Of a DNA stretch of 64,000 bases, positions 28,041 to 35,669 are shown piece after piece. Location: NCBI RefSeq assembly GCF_003308995.1, contig NZ_QFFJ01000002.1, forward strand, positions 3,534,001 to 3,598,000. The letters run 5' to 3'. The position numbers and the translations under genes are program-made. Position 1 is the stretch's first letter, and each line of letters opens with the position of its first letter. The notes beneath the pieces were generated by a model. That model saw only the letters and a program-made list of their open reading frames with translations, had not been told where the DNA came from and searched no databases. The DNA comes from Chitinophaga flava. GTDB taxonomy: Bacteria > Bacteroidota > Bacteroidia > Chitinophagales > Chitinophagaceae.

Positions 28041-29063
28041 TTATTTTCGGTTACTGAAATACATGGTGTCGTTCTGTTTGCTGATTTGTATATCCAGTAC
28101 ATTAGAAAGAATAAAGAGGATGTCAGCTTTGCTTTCCAGATAGATGATTCCCTCGATTCTTTTTTCCAGCAATTTTTTATCGTTCACTATAATTTTCTCT
28201 CCATAATTGTTTTCCAGAATCTGAATGATTTCAGACAAAGGAGCATTGTTGAGCGTAAGTTTGCCATGCACCCAGCTGCTGTATGTGCTGTCGGTTTGGG
28301 TGGATGACACCTGTTGCTGCAAAGCGTCATATGTAACAAGGTCTCCTGGTTGCAGGATGATGCCGGGTGCTTTGGGCTGGTGGAAGTCGATTCTGATTTT
28401 TCCCGATTTTAGAAAAACGCTGGTTTGATGGCGGCGTTGCTTCAGATCAAATTCAGTCCCCAGCACGGTAACATCCGCATCATTGGAATGGACAACAAAA
28501 CCCGCTACAGGATGAGTTTTATCCGGATGTACCCGGAAATAAGCTTCTCCCTTTAACCATACCTCCCGTTGTTGTTTGTTCCAGGAGCGTTTGTAACGCA
28601 GTTCGGAATTGGCTTGCAATATTACCTGAGAGCCGTCGGGAAGGAGTACTTGTTTGATTTCCCCGAAAGCGGTTTGTATCCGTTGCGGAGCCAACAGCCC
28701 TGACCATGTGTATCTGGCGATGACGCCTGCGCATATAATCAGCCCAGTCCATACCGCGGCCTGGCGGAATCGGAACAAATGGCGTATGTTGCTGGTGCGG
28801 GAGGGTTCCTGCAAATTAGCCACAGCAGCCTTGAACCGATTTAATGACTGTTCCGCGGCTATGTCTGCTGGTACATGATTTACAAAACGTATCTGCAGCA
28901 AAAGTTGACGTGCGGTCTCCACTACAGTGGCCTGCTCCGGATGTGCAATAGTCCATTCCTGCCACGGGCCCTCCTGGTGTAAAACCCACTGCTGAAAGGA
29001 AGCGTCTCCCAGAAGATCTGCCACTGTATACGTATTTCGATCCGGTCTATCGTTGTGTTGCAT
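28041..29063 (-). CDS. FecR-family anti-sigma factor
   Basis: 340 residues: a cytosolic N-terminal part that should hold the sigma factor, one membrane helix (about 108-130, AAVWTGLIICAGVIARYTW), a periplasmic FecR domain (FGEIKQVLLPDGSQVILQAN, then VWLKGEAYFRV and TVLGTEFDLKQ) and a C-terminal DUF4974-like domain (LSEIIQILENNYGEKI). It transmits the state of the STN-type SusC receptor to the sigma factor. It lies between the sigma factor gene (84-base gap) and susC, the usual Bacteroidota order. Confidence 0.95.
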   Translation of the reverse strand: MQHNDRPDRNTYTVADLLGDASFQQWVLHQEGPWQEWTIAHPEQATVVETARQLLLQIRFVNHVPADIAAEQSLNRFKAAVANLQEPSRTSNIRHLFRFRQAAVWTGLIICAGVIARYTWSGLLAPQRIQTAFGEIKQVLLPDGSQVILQANSELRYKRSWNKQQREVWLKGEAYFRVHPDKTHPVAGFVVHSNDADVTVLGTEFDLKQRRHQTSVFLKSGKIRIDFHQPKAPGIILQPGDLVTYDALQQQVSSTQTDSTYSSWVHGKLTLNNAPLSEIIQILENNYGEKIIVNDKKLLEKRIEGIIYLESKADILFILSNVLDIQISKQNDTMYFSNRK

Positions 29064-29147
29064 TCCTGTTTTGCTGTTTGCTGATATATAAAAGCCGGCT
29101 GGGGAAGATATTACCCCATGAGACTCCTACTTTTTTAAATTTTTTTG

Positions 29148-29744
29148 TCACTGTTTGATAAACAGCAAGCGGAGCATAGGTAAGAGTAGATAAAAGGGAA
29201 GATTAACGAGTTGTTTTAGTTCATCCAGTGCCCTGGCCATGAGCTTGTAGGTTGCTTTTACAGAGATGTCCATGACCGCTGCAATTTCATCATACTGCAT
29301 GTTCTCATAAAAACGCAGATATACCGCTTCGCGCTGTCGTGGTGTAAGTTGCTGTAGCGCCTGGAGAATGGTCACCTTCAGTTGTTCATCCTGTTCTCTA
29401 TGAATGATGAAATGGTCAGCGCCAAATTCTGGTACACTGGAGAACATAGCGCGTTCTTCGCGCTGCATACGTTTGACGGCTTCCTGGTGATAACGGAAAA
29501 GTTTACGACGGAAACTGCTGTAGAGATAACTTCTGTTGGTGTCGAGGTCTGAATTTCTACTATGGGCCTGCCACATAGAGATGAAAACGTCATGGATGGC
29601 GTCTTCGATCAGACTAGTGTTATCCGTTAATTTTCTGCCATAGTTATAAAGCTGTTTATAATAGTGTTTGTAGACGTCGGCAGCCTCCAAAGAATCCGGG
29701 GCTTTAAATATGGCATTGATATTCCATTCTTGATTCGTATCCAT
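29148..29744 (-). CDS. ECF-type RNA polymerase sigma factor (FecI-like)
   Basis: 198 residues. Region 2 is seen in YNYGRKLTDNTSLIEDAIHD followed by VFISMW, and region 4 in QLTPRQREAVYLRFYENMQY followed by a helix-turn-helix (IAAVMDISVKATYKLMARAL). It is released by the FecR-like protein encoded next and presumably drives the susC operon. The C terminus (about 180-198) is hydrophobic (LPFYLLLPMLRLLF), a feature also met in other Bacteroidota ECF factors. Confidence 0.94.
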   Translation of the reverse strand: MDTNQEWNINAIFKAPDSLEAADVYKHYYKQLYNYGRKLTDNTSLIEDAIHDVFISMWQAHSRNSDLDTNRSYLYSSFRRKLFRYHQEAVKRMQREERAMFSSVPEFGADHFIIHREQDEQLKVTILQALQQLTPRQREAVYLRFYENMQYDEIAAVMDISVKATYKLMARALDELKQLVNLPFYLLLPMLRLLFIKQ

Positions 29745-29752
29745 CAGCGGGG

Positions 29753-29784
29753 CTAAGATAGAGTTTTTTTTCTCAACCTGTCAA
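29753..29784 (-). promoter_or_regulatory. Possible promoter of the sigma factor gene
   Basis: On the minus strand TATCTTAG (29753-29760) differs from TAnnTTTG at one base, and a TTGACA lies 21 bases upstream (TTG at 29782-29784). It ends 8 bases before the ATG, so a very short leader would result. Confidence 0.3.
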
Positions 29785-30436
29785 GCGGGCCAATCGTATT
29801 GGCGTATAGGCGGGAGCGTAGTAGCTGTATATGGGTTGTATACAGGATCAAATTCGTATACGCTATTCTCAGCGGCTTCATTTAGGAGAGAGGAATGCCA
29901 GGTGATAAAAATTAGCATCAGATTTTTTGCAGGATGTCAGCGCAAGGTCGGAAAAGCTATTACAGCCTCATAGTGGCCGCCCGAAATCTTTATGGAAGCG
30001 CCCCCCGCGATGATGAATTCGCCCCACGAGGGTAGAGACGACAGAGGGGCACTTTAAATGGCCATTTTCTATTTAACATAATGTTTATTATAGGAATTAT
30101 TTGAACCCATTTTTATTCCCTCAAATCGAATTGTTTCTAAGGTTGTTGGGGCGTAAAATTTTTTGCGTAACTCTGCCAAAATGAAGCCGTTGAGAGTTAT
30201 TTATATGAATTTGGCAAGAGGTATGTACAGTGTATTGAATTCTCAGCGCACAGTTTTGTGTCCCTATTTGGCTATATGGCGACGTTTTTCTGCAGCTCCA
30301 CCCCGCTGGTTTATTTTGATGCAATGATATGCAGCACCTAATACTATCTTTATAGCTAGCCCAACCAATCTGTATTCTGTTTGCGTGGAACTGCTGCAGG
30401 TGCAAATAGCTGAGCCCTCTGAGATTTTCTCATTTT

Positions 30437-30470
30437 AAATAAGGAGACACCAATTGCTATCTCCTTATTT
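30437..30470. terminator. Hairpin downstream of the VOC gene
   Basis: Perfect 11-base arms AAATAAGGAGA and TCTCCTTATTT around a 12-base loop, 15 bases past the minus-strand VOC stop. Confidence 0.7.
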
Positions 30471-30484
30471 AATTTTATAGACTA

Positions 30485-30931
30485 TCATCTCTCCAGCGCC
30501 GTAATAAACTCAATCACCTCGCCATCCAGCCCGTAAACCAGTGCGTTACGTACTTTGACCGGCGGATATCCTAATGACAAATCATTTGGCGCGATGCAGC
30601 TGGTAGCACCCAGGGAAAGTGCGTGCTCATACGCTGCATCCACATCCATTACAGTAAGTGCCAGATGTAATAATGCTCCGGTGACAGGTGTTTCTCCGGT
30701 ATTTCTACGTCTGCCCTGGGCTGCTACCTGAGCGTCTTTATCAAATATTTCAATATAGGAATCTGTACCTGGAATTTTGAGCAGGGCGGCATGGGTAATA
30801 TTAAATTCTGGCAGCGACCAGGAATGAAATGGTACGAGGCCCAATGCCTCATAAAAGGCGCTGGTAGCTGAAAAGTCGTTGGCTTGTAGTGCCAGGTGAT
30901 GTATTCCGGTAATAGTGGCTGTTGTTTTCAT
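30485..30931 (-). CDS. VOC-superfamily (glyoxalase/dioxygenase-like) protein
   Basis: 148 residues with the paired beta-alpha-beta-beta-beta modules of the vicinal oxygen chelate fold: ITGIHHLALQANDFSATSAF at the N terminus and LLHLALTVMDVDAAYEHAL in the second half. Likely metal ligands are the first-module His of HHLAL, Glu in SYIEIFD, His in LHLAL and Glu in GEVIEFI. The reaction cannot be assigned; VOC proteins include lyases, dioxygenases and antibiotic-binding proteins. A -7 element very near the start codon suggests a leaderless transcript. It lies downstream of the fluoride antiporter gene but is separated from it by a strong terminator. Confidence 0.85.
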   Translation of the reverse strand: MKTTATITGIHHLALQANDFSATSAFYEALGLVPFHSWSLPEFNITHAALLKIPGTDSYIEIFDKDAQVAAQGRRRNTGETPVTGALLHLALTVMDVDAAYEHALSLGATSCIAPNDLSLGYPPVKVRNALVYGLDGEVIEFITALER

Positions 30932-30935
30932 TCAG

Positions 30936-30943
30936 CAAACTTA
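30936..30943 (-). promoter_or_regulatory. -7 element of the VOC gene
   Basis: Minus-strand TAAGTTTG is an exact TAnnTTTG match only 4 bases before the ATG, so transcription would begin at or just before the start codon. Confidence 0.45.
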
Positions 30944-30965
30944 CACCGCGCTGGAGGTATAAAAA

Positions 30966-30991
30966 CCGGACTAACAAAATTGTTAGTCCGG
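30966..30991 (-). terminator. Terminator of the CLC-F gene
   Basis: Perfect 12-base arms CCGGACTAACAA and TTGTTAGTCCGG with a 2-base spacer, followed on the minus strand by five T. Confidence 0.9.
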
Positions 30992-31012
30992 AAATCCTTT
31001 GCTATAGCGGGT

Positions 31013-32299
31013 TTACTGATTGTATTTTTTTACTACCAGCCGTTGGGAGGAGTAAATTCCGGAATGTCCGCTGAAATAATAAGCAGTAAAACAGGCGATG
31101 GCGTAATACAATACGTTATTGGCCCCAAACAATTCCACACCCATTAGAGTACAGGCAATCGGGGTATTGGTTGCTCCGGCAAAGACGGCGATAAAGCCAA
31201 GTCCAGCGAATAAATCTACAGGGGCACCCAATAGCAGAGCCAGTGTATGACCAAGTGTGGCGCCCATAAAAAACAGGGGGGTCACCTCCCCTCCTTTAAA
31301 TCCCATTCCCAGCGTTATGGCGGTGAAGATCAGCTTCCACAGCCAGCTCCAGTCGGATATCGTACTTGTACCACTGAAGGCGTTGATGATACTGACACCA
31401 TCCGGTGATTGACTATATACGCCCAGACCCAGATAGTCCCGCGTGCCCACTACATAACAAAGCAGGATCACCATCACACCGCCAACGACAGGTATAAGCC
31501 AGGGTATCTTAATATAGGCATTAGCATTATACTTAATCGCGTGAATCATCCAGGAGAAAAGGAAACCGGTGAGTCCAAAAGCAACACCCGCCAGTATCAC
31601 CTTTACCAGCAACAGAAAGTCTGTTTTTAAGAATGGTACAAACGACGAGGATACTCCTGTATATAATATATGATAGTGTGTATGGGAAATTCCCCAGGAG
31701 GAACAAACGATATCTGCCAGCACAGCTGCGATCAGGCAGGGCACCAGGGCATCATATCGCATAGCGCCGATGGCAAGTACTTCCAGGGCAAAGACCGTTC
31801 CTGCGATGGGTGTACCAAATACTGCCCCAAAGCCTGCAGCGATTCCGGTCATCAGTAATATACGTATATCCCTGGCTGTTAGCCCTAGTTTCTTACCGAT
31901 CCAACCTGCCACGCTCCCACCAATTTGGACTGCCGTACCTTCCCTTCCCGCCGAACCACCAAACAAATGGGTGATCACTGTTGTGAGTAATACCAGTGGC
32001 GCCATCCGGGCGGGCACCCCACCACCTGGCTGATGGATCTCATCCATAATGAGGTTATTGCCTTTTTCTGCATTCTTACCACCCAAACGGTAAAGCCAAT
32101 AGATCAATACACCTGCCAATGGCAACAGGTACAATAACCATCCATATTCAAACCGGTAATGGGTGGCTTTGTCGAGCAGCCACAGAAATAAAGCAACCAG
32201 GCTGCCCACCATTATGGCAACAGGCAATACCAGTAAAGTCCATCTCAGCAGCTGATAAGCCACTGTCAATTGTTCCAATGATTTATTTTCTTGTTTCAT
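31013..32299 (-). CDS. CLC-F type fluoride/proton antiporter
   Basis: 428 residues, a multi-spanning CLC-family protein of the inner membrane, expected to be a dimer that expels fluoride in exchange for protons. Three signature sites differ from chloride CLCs in the way known for the CLC-F clade: GNNLI takes the place of GSGIP (33 residues before the next motif), GREGT that of GREGP (gating Glu kept), and GGEVTP that of GxFxP. A fluoride riboswitch lies directly upstream, which is strong independent support. A generic 'voltage-gated chloride channel' name would be wrong. It ends at a strong terminator; the VOC gene beyond is separate. Confidence 0.93.
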   Translation of the reverse strand: MKQENKSLEQLTVAYQLLRWTLLVLPVAIMVGSLVALFLWLLDKATHYRFEYGWLLYLLPLAGVLIYWLYRLGGKNAEKGNNLIMDEIHQPGGGVPARMAPLVLLTTVITHLFGGSAGREGTAVQIGGSVAGWIGKKLGLTARDIRILLMTGIAAGFGAVFGTPIAGTVFALEVLAIGAMRYDALVPCLIAAVLADIVCSSWGISHTHYHILYTGVSSSFVPFLKTDFLLLVKVILAGVAFGLTGFLFSWMIHAIKYNANAYIKIPWLIPVVGGVMVILLCYVVGTRDYLGLGVYSQSPDGVSIINAFSGTSTISDWSWLWKLIFTAITLGMGFKGGEVTPLFFMGATLGHTLALLLGAPVDLFAGLGFIAVFAGATNTPIACTLMGVELFGANNVLYYAIACFTAYYFSGHSGIYSSQRLVVKKYNQ

Positions 32300-32301
32300 G
32301 T

Positions 32302-32356
32302 CCTACAAACAGCAATTTATAATGGTATAACTGATACCATCGTTATGATTTGTAGG
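32302..32356 (-). promoter_or_regulatory. Expression platform of the fluoride riboswitch
   Basis: On the minus strand CCTACAAA (32349-32356), which includes the last pseudoknot bases of the aptamer, is fully complementary to TTTGTAGG (32302-32309), which ends 2 bases before the start codon. A 7-base hairpin ATGGTAT/ATACCAT lies between them. Pairing of the two octamers would break the aptamer and mask the start region, so fluoride binding should free translation. No T-run follows, so a translational rather than a transcriptional switch is favoured. Confidence 0.65.
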
Positions 32357-32407
32357 CGCCATCAGTTTCGGACGAAACGGTTCGGAGCAGGAAGACACCA
32401 TTTCCTG
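32352..32407 (-). ncRNA. Fluoride riboswitch (crcB motif) aptamer
   Basis: Read on the minus strand: stem 1 CAGGAA/TTCCTG (32407-32402 with 32393-32388), loop containing GGTGTC, linker with GAACCG, stem 2 GTTTC/GAAAC, then the conserved CTGATGGCGCCTAC (32365-32352). The loop GGTGTC (32399-32394) pairs with GGCGCC (32360-32355) with two G-U pairs, giving the pseudoknot of the fluoride aptamer. All three helices and the CUGAUG core are present. It lies in front of a CLC-F gene, the classical fluoride resistance context. Confidence 0.92.
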
Positions 32408-32413
32408 TAGTTG

Positions 32414-32421
32414 CGAAAGTA
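32414..32421 (-). promoter_or_regulatory. -7 element for the riboswitch transcript
   Basis: Minus-strand TACTTTCG matches TAnnTTTG at all but one base. Transcription would begin close to 32407, which is the first base of aptamer stem 1. It lies between glk and the antiporter gene, so the latter has its own promoter. Confidence 0.5.
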
Positions 32422-32424
32422 TAA

Positions 32425-33480
32425 TTAATCTTCCAATAATCCAGCATAATATGCTGCACCCCAGAGGGCTGATTTATCATTATTCACAATGTGAATCGGA
32501 ACACTGGCCAGCAGTTCTGCCATCCGGTCTCCCTGAAGATAATGATGGTAGAAGTCTCCTGTTTCCAGGAGTGGCGCAATTTTGGGAGGAATACCACCAC
32601 CGAGGAACAAGCCACCTGTAGCCTTCATCTTCAGCACCAGATTACAGGATTCCCGTGCCAGGTATCGCACAAACAGTTCCATCGTTTTTACACAGATCGG
32701 TACTTTACCTTCCAGGGAAGCTTTGCTGATGGCTGCTGCCGGATCACCGGCACTAATAGCCGCCTCCAGCACTGTGGGAACTTCCATTCCTTTTATATCC
32801 CGAAGGAATTCATAAATGGTCACAATGCCAGGGCCTGATATCACCCGCTCCCAGCTGGCCACTTCATATTTCTCCTGCAGATAACGTAATAATAAAATAT
32901 CCAGATCTGTTCGCGGAGCAAAGTCACCATGGCCTCCTTCTGTAGGAAAGGGATGATGGTGTTTTCCATCCCAGTACAGGCCAGCCATACCCAAACCGGT
33001 GCCTGGCGCAATAATCGCCATATTCCCTGTATTATCTGTAGCCCCTCTGTGCAGGGTAATCAACTGGCTGGGCGACAAAGTAGCCAAACCATAAGCTGTG
33101 GCCTCCAGATCATTGATCAGCGCTACAGACTGAATACCAGTTACCTGGCGGATTTCATCTTCACTCAGCTCCCTCGATAGATTGGTCAGCTCTACTTTTC
33201 CCTTTACTACCGGTCCGGCTACGCCAATGCATATACGTTGAGGGGCATGCGTCGTCCCTTCAGTGATAAAATGCTGTATGATCTCTGAAAAACTAGCATA
33301 ATTCCGCGAAGCATAGGTTTCTTCCCGTACCAGGTCCAGCACGCCTTCTGTCGCACGAAACAAAGCGAGATTAGTTTTGGTCCCACCCAGATCTCCCGCC
33401 AGGAAATAACTGTCTTCTCCCGGCTGATAAGCAGGAGAAATAAACCTGGGTAAATAATGTTGCTTTTTCATCGTCTGCAT
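32425..33480 (-). CDS. glk: Glucokinase (Glk family)
   Basis: 351 residues, a cytosolic ATP-dependent kinase making glucose-6-phosphate. The phosphate motif AGDLGGTKTNLAL, the sugar-binding region LINDLEATAYG, GTGLGMAGL and EGGHGDFAP place it in the E. coli Glk family rather than the ROK group. An in-frame ATG 9 bases further in (MKKQHY) is an alternative start. It neighbours GH15 and trehalose synthesis genes on the other strand and the next cluster, which fits a role in feeding or recycling glucose for trehalose (inference). Confidence 0.93.
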   Translation of the reverse strand: MQTMKKQHYLPRFISPAYQPGEDSYFLAGDLGGTKTNLALFRATEGVLDLVREETYASRNYASFSEIIQHFITEGTTHAPQRICIGVAGPVVKGKVELTNLSRELSEDEIRQVTGIQSVALINDLEATAYGLATLSPSQLITLHRGATDNTGNMAIIAPGTGLGMAGLYWDGKHHHPFPTEGGHGDFAPRTDLDILLLRYLQEKYEVASWERVISGPGIVTIYEFLRDIKGMEVPTVLEAAISAGDPAAAISKASLEGKVPICVKTMELFVRYLARESCNLVLKMKATGGLFLGGGIPPKIAPLLETGDFYHHYLQGDRMAELLASVPIHIVNNDKSALWGAAYYAGLLED

Positions 33481-33573
33481 AACATCATTAACTTATCTCC
33501 TAAAAGTAAATAAATTGGAACAGCATTTGCCCCCCTCTGAAGAAATTTCTGAAAAAAGCACCTATCTATTCCT

Positions 33574-33741
33574 ATGCATCTGACAGAAGAATGGTGCAAG
33601 ATATTCCAGGTGCCTTTCCTCGGCTACGGTCCTGAACTTTATTTTACCAGAGCATGTTACCATAATAATAATAGTAGTCCTCTCGTCCCTGATACCTTTT
33701 CCCTGACGGCAATGATCCGGAGATTTTTTGAAAAAAAATAA
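33574..33741 (+). CDS. Candidate small protein upstream of GH15
   Basis: An ATG-started frame of 55 residues beginning MHLTEEWCKIFQVPFLGYGP and ending MIRRFFEKK, closing 14 bases before the GH15 start. Codon use looks ordinary for the region, but the frame is short, lacks a recognisable family and has no convincing promoter. It may be chance. Confidence 0.3.
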   Translation: MHLTEEWCKIFQVPFLGYGPELYFTRACYHNNNSSPLVPDTFSLTAMIRRFFEKK

Positions 33742-33755
33742 CACCCAATAAATTG

Positions 33756-35543
33756 ATGCTAATGGAAAGACATACCTATCAGACTGGACTTATCGGCAAT
33801 TGCGCCTTTCTGGCGCATATTAACAAAGACACCAACATTGACTGGCTCTGCTGGCCACGGATGGACAGCTCCTTCATATTTGGTGGATTACTGGACAGGA
33901 AACAAGGTGGGGAATTTTCCATCCTGCCAACCGGGGATTTTGATTCCCATCAGTATTATATGGAGAATACGAATGTTCTATGTACAGAAATAAAAACCTA
34001 CGAAGGCAGCTATCGGATCACCGATTTCGCGCCGCGTTTTTTTCAGTACGAACGTTTTTTTAAACCGCTGATGCTGATACGGAAGGTAGAACCGCTGGAA
34101 GGCTCCCCCCGCATCCGGGTAAAATGTACGCCCACCTGCGATTATGGTGCGCTGAAGCTGCATCCGATGCGAGGCAGCAGCCATATTGAATTTACGGGTA
34201 GCGAAGAGAAAATAAGACTGACCACCAATATTCCGGTCAGCTATGTTTTTGAAGAAGATTTTTTTGTGTTGAATGATACCCGCTACCTGATCCTTACTTA
34301 CGGACATCCTCTGGAAGCTCCCCTGGCGAGTACCTCGGAAAGGTTCCTCCGGGAAACGATCGCCTACTGGCGTACCTGGATCAAACATTCTTCTATCGCC
34401 AATTATTTCCAGCCTTATGTAATCCGTTCGGCGCTCGCGCTGAAGATACATCAGTATGAAGATACTGGCGCCATCATTGCAGCCAGCACTACCAGCCTTC
34501 CGGAATTTCCTGAAAGCGGCCGCAACTGGGACTACCGCTTCTGTTGGATGCGCGACACATTTTATGTGATCACCGCCCTGAACCATATTGGCCATTTCGA
34601 AGAGATGGAGCGTTACTTCGGGTATATCACAGACATCTCTTTTTCAGGTGACTTCCGGTATCAGCCCCTATATGGTATTACCGGCAAGAGAGATCTGATA
34701 GAAACGGTCCTCCCCGACCTCAACGGATATATGGGCAACAAGCCCGTACGTATTGGGAATCAGGCCTATGAACATATACAGAATGATATCTATGGCCAGG
34801 TGCTGATTTCGATGTTACCATTATATACCGACCACCGTTTTATTTTTTCGGAGAGAAAGGATTCGGACCGATGGATCGACTTGCTGCTGAAAAAGATAGA
34901 ACGCACCATAGATGAAAAGGATGCAGGTATATGGGAATTCAGAAACATGGCTAACGTCCATTGTTATACGAATCTGTTCCAATGGGCCGGTTGCAATGCC
35001 GCTGAAAAAATGGCCCGTACCATCGGCAATGAAGAATTGATTTCCCGGGCCGTTGCCTTGAAGGAGCGTGCTGCCGCTCATATTGAAAGCTGTTACGACC
35101 CTGTCAGAAAAGTATATACCAATGCCGCCGGCAGCCAGTACCTGGATGCCAGCACCCTTCAACTAATCATGATGAACTACCTGGACCCGGCTTCCGAAAA
35201 AGCCAGAGACCATCTGACTGCGCTGGAAAAGGAACTGAAAACACCCGAAGGGCTGTTTTATCGCTATCGTCATTCTGATGACTTCGGATTGCCTAAAACA
35301 ACTTTCCTTGTATGTGCCTTTTGGTATGTGGAAGCCCTTGCCTGTGTAGGCCGGGTCGATGATGCCCAACGTGAATTCAGTAAACTACTGCAGTATTCCA
35401 ATCACCTCCTCCTCTTCAGTGAAGATGTGGAATCTGCAAATGGCAGCCAGTGGGGCAACTTCCCACAGGCCTATAGCCATGTAGGTCTTATGAATGCCGC
35501 CTACCGCATCGCAATGAAACTGGATAAACCAATTTTCATATAA
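33756..35543 (+). CDS. Glycoside hydrolase family 15 protein (glucoamylase/trehalase type)
   Basis: About 596 residues without a signal peptide, so cytosolic. The N-terminal super-sandwich domain opens TGLIGNCAFLAHINKDTNID; the C-terminal alpha/alpha barrel carries NWDYRFCWMRDTFYVITAL, the GH15 active-site region. Starts at 33756 or 33762 (ATG CTA ATG) are both possible. Bacterial GH15 enzymes hydrolyse alpha-glucosides, and several intracellular ones are trehalases. Facing a trehalose-6-phosphate synthase/phosphatase across a long inverted repeat, with glucokinase behind it, a trehalase role is attractive but not proven. Confidence 0.88.
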   Translation: MLMERHTYQTGLIGNCAFLAHINKDTNIDWLCWPRMDSSFIFGGLLDRKQGGEFSILPTGDFDSHQYYMENTNVLCTEIKTYEGSYRITDFAPRFFQYERFFKPLMLIRKVEPLEGSPRIRVKCTPTCDYGALKLHPMRGSSHIEFTGSEEKIRLTTNIPVSYVFEEDFFVLNDTRYLILTYGHPLEAPLASTSERFLRETIAYWRTWIKHSSIANYFQPYVIRSALALKIHQYEDTGAIIAASTTSLPEFPESGRNWDYRFCWMRDTFYVITALNHIGHFEEMERYFGYITDISFSGDFRYQPLYGITGKRDLIETVLPDLNGYMGNKPVRIGNQAYEHIQNDIYGQVLISMLPLYTDHRFIFSERKDSDRWIDLLLKKIERTIDEKDAGIWEFRNMANVHCYTNLFQWAGCNAAEKMARTIGNEELISRAVALKERAAAHIESCYDPVRKVYTNAAGSQYLDASTLQLIMMNYLDPASEKARDHLTALEKELKTPEGLFYRYRHSDDFGLPKTTFLVCAFWYVEALACVGRVDDAQREFSKLLQYSNHLLLFSEDVESANGSQWGNFPQAYSHVGLMNAAYRIAMKLDKPIFI

Positions 35544-35547
35544 CCAT

Positions 35548-35669
35548 AACTGTGATAAATGCTGATGGGAGATGATGGATATGATAGAAGTTATTATATT
35601 ATAATTTATTATATAATACTCCATATTTTCTATCATATTAATCATCTCCCATCAGCATTTATCACAGTT
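35548..35669. repeat. Long near-perfect inverted repeat between convergent genes
   Basis: Outer arms of 29 bases (35548-35576 and 35641-35669) are perfect complements; after a 2-base mismatch, 11 more bases pair (35579-35589 with 35628-35638); the AT-rich centre is also roughly palindromic. It starts 5 bases after the GH15 stop and its right arm contains the stop codon of the trehalose gene. Within the arms the word TGAT recurs every 9-10 bases, as in the repeat at 53304-53459. It can serve as a bidirectional terminator, but is much longer than needed. Confidence 0.85.

Larger units (their letters stand above)
29745..30484. other. Gene-poor gap of 740 bases, possible decayed element
   Basis: No credible gene was found on either strand. 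The stretch 29960-30070 is out of character for the region: runs of C and G (GCGCCCCCCGCG, CGCCCCACGAGGG, GAGGGGCACTTT) in otherwise AT-rich DNA, with short GCCCC/GGGGC complements. Phrases such as GGGGCACTTTAAATGGCCATTTT-type words remind me of IS21-family end regions of Bacteroidota, but no transposase remnant is visible. The hairpin at 30437-30470 closes the gap. Confidence 0.5.

Noticed and set aside
30121..30405. 94-residue minus-strand frame in the gene-poor gap
   Set aside because: Low-complexity mixture rich in His, Cys, Asn and Ser with no fold-like pattern; not similar to any transposase I know.
31013..32299. Ordinary chloride channel annotation
   Set aside because: All three signature motifs are of the CLC-F type and a fluoride riboswitch precedes the gene.
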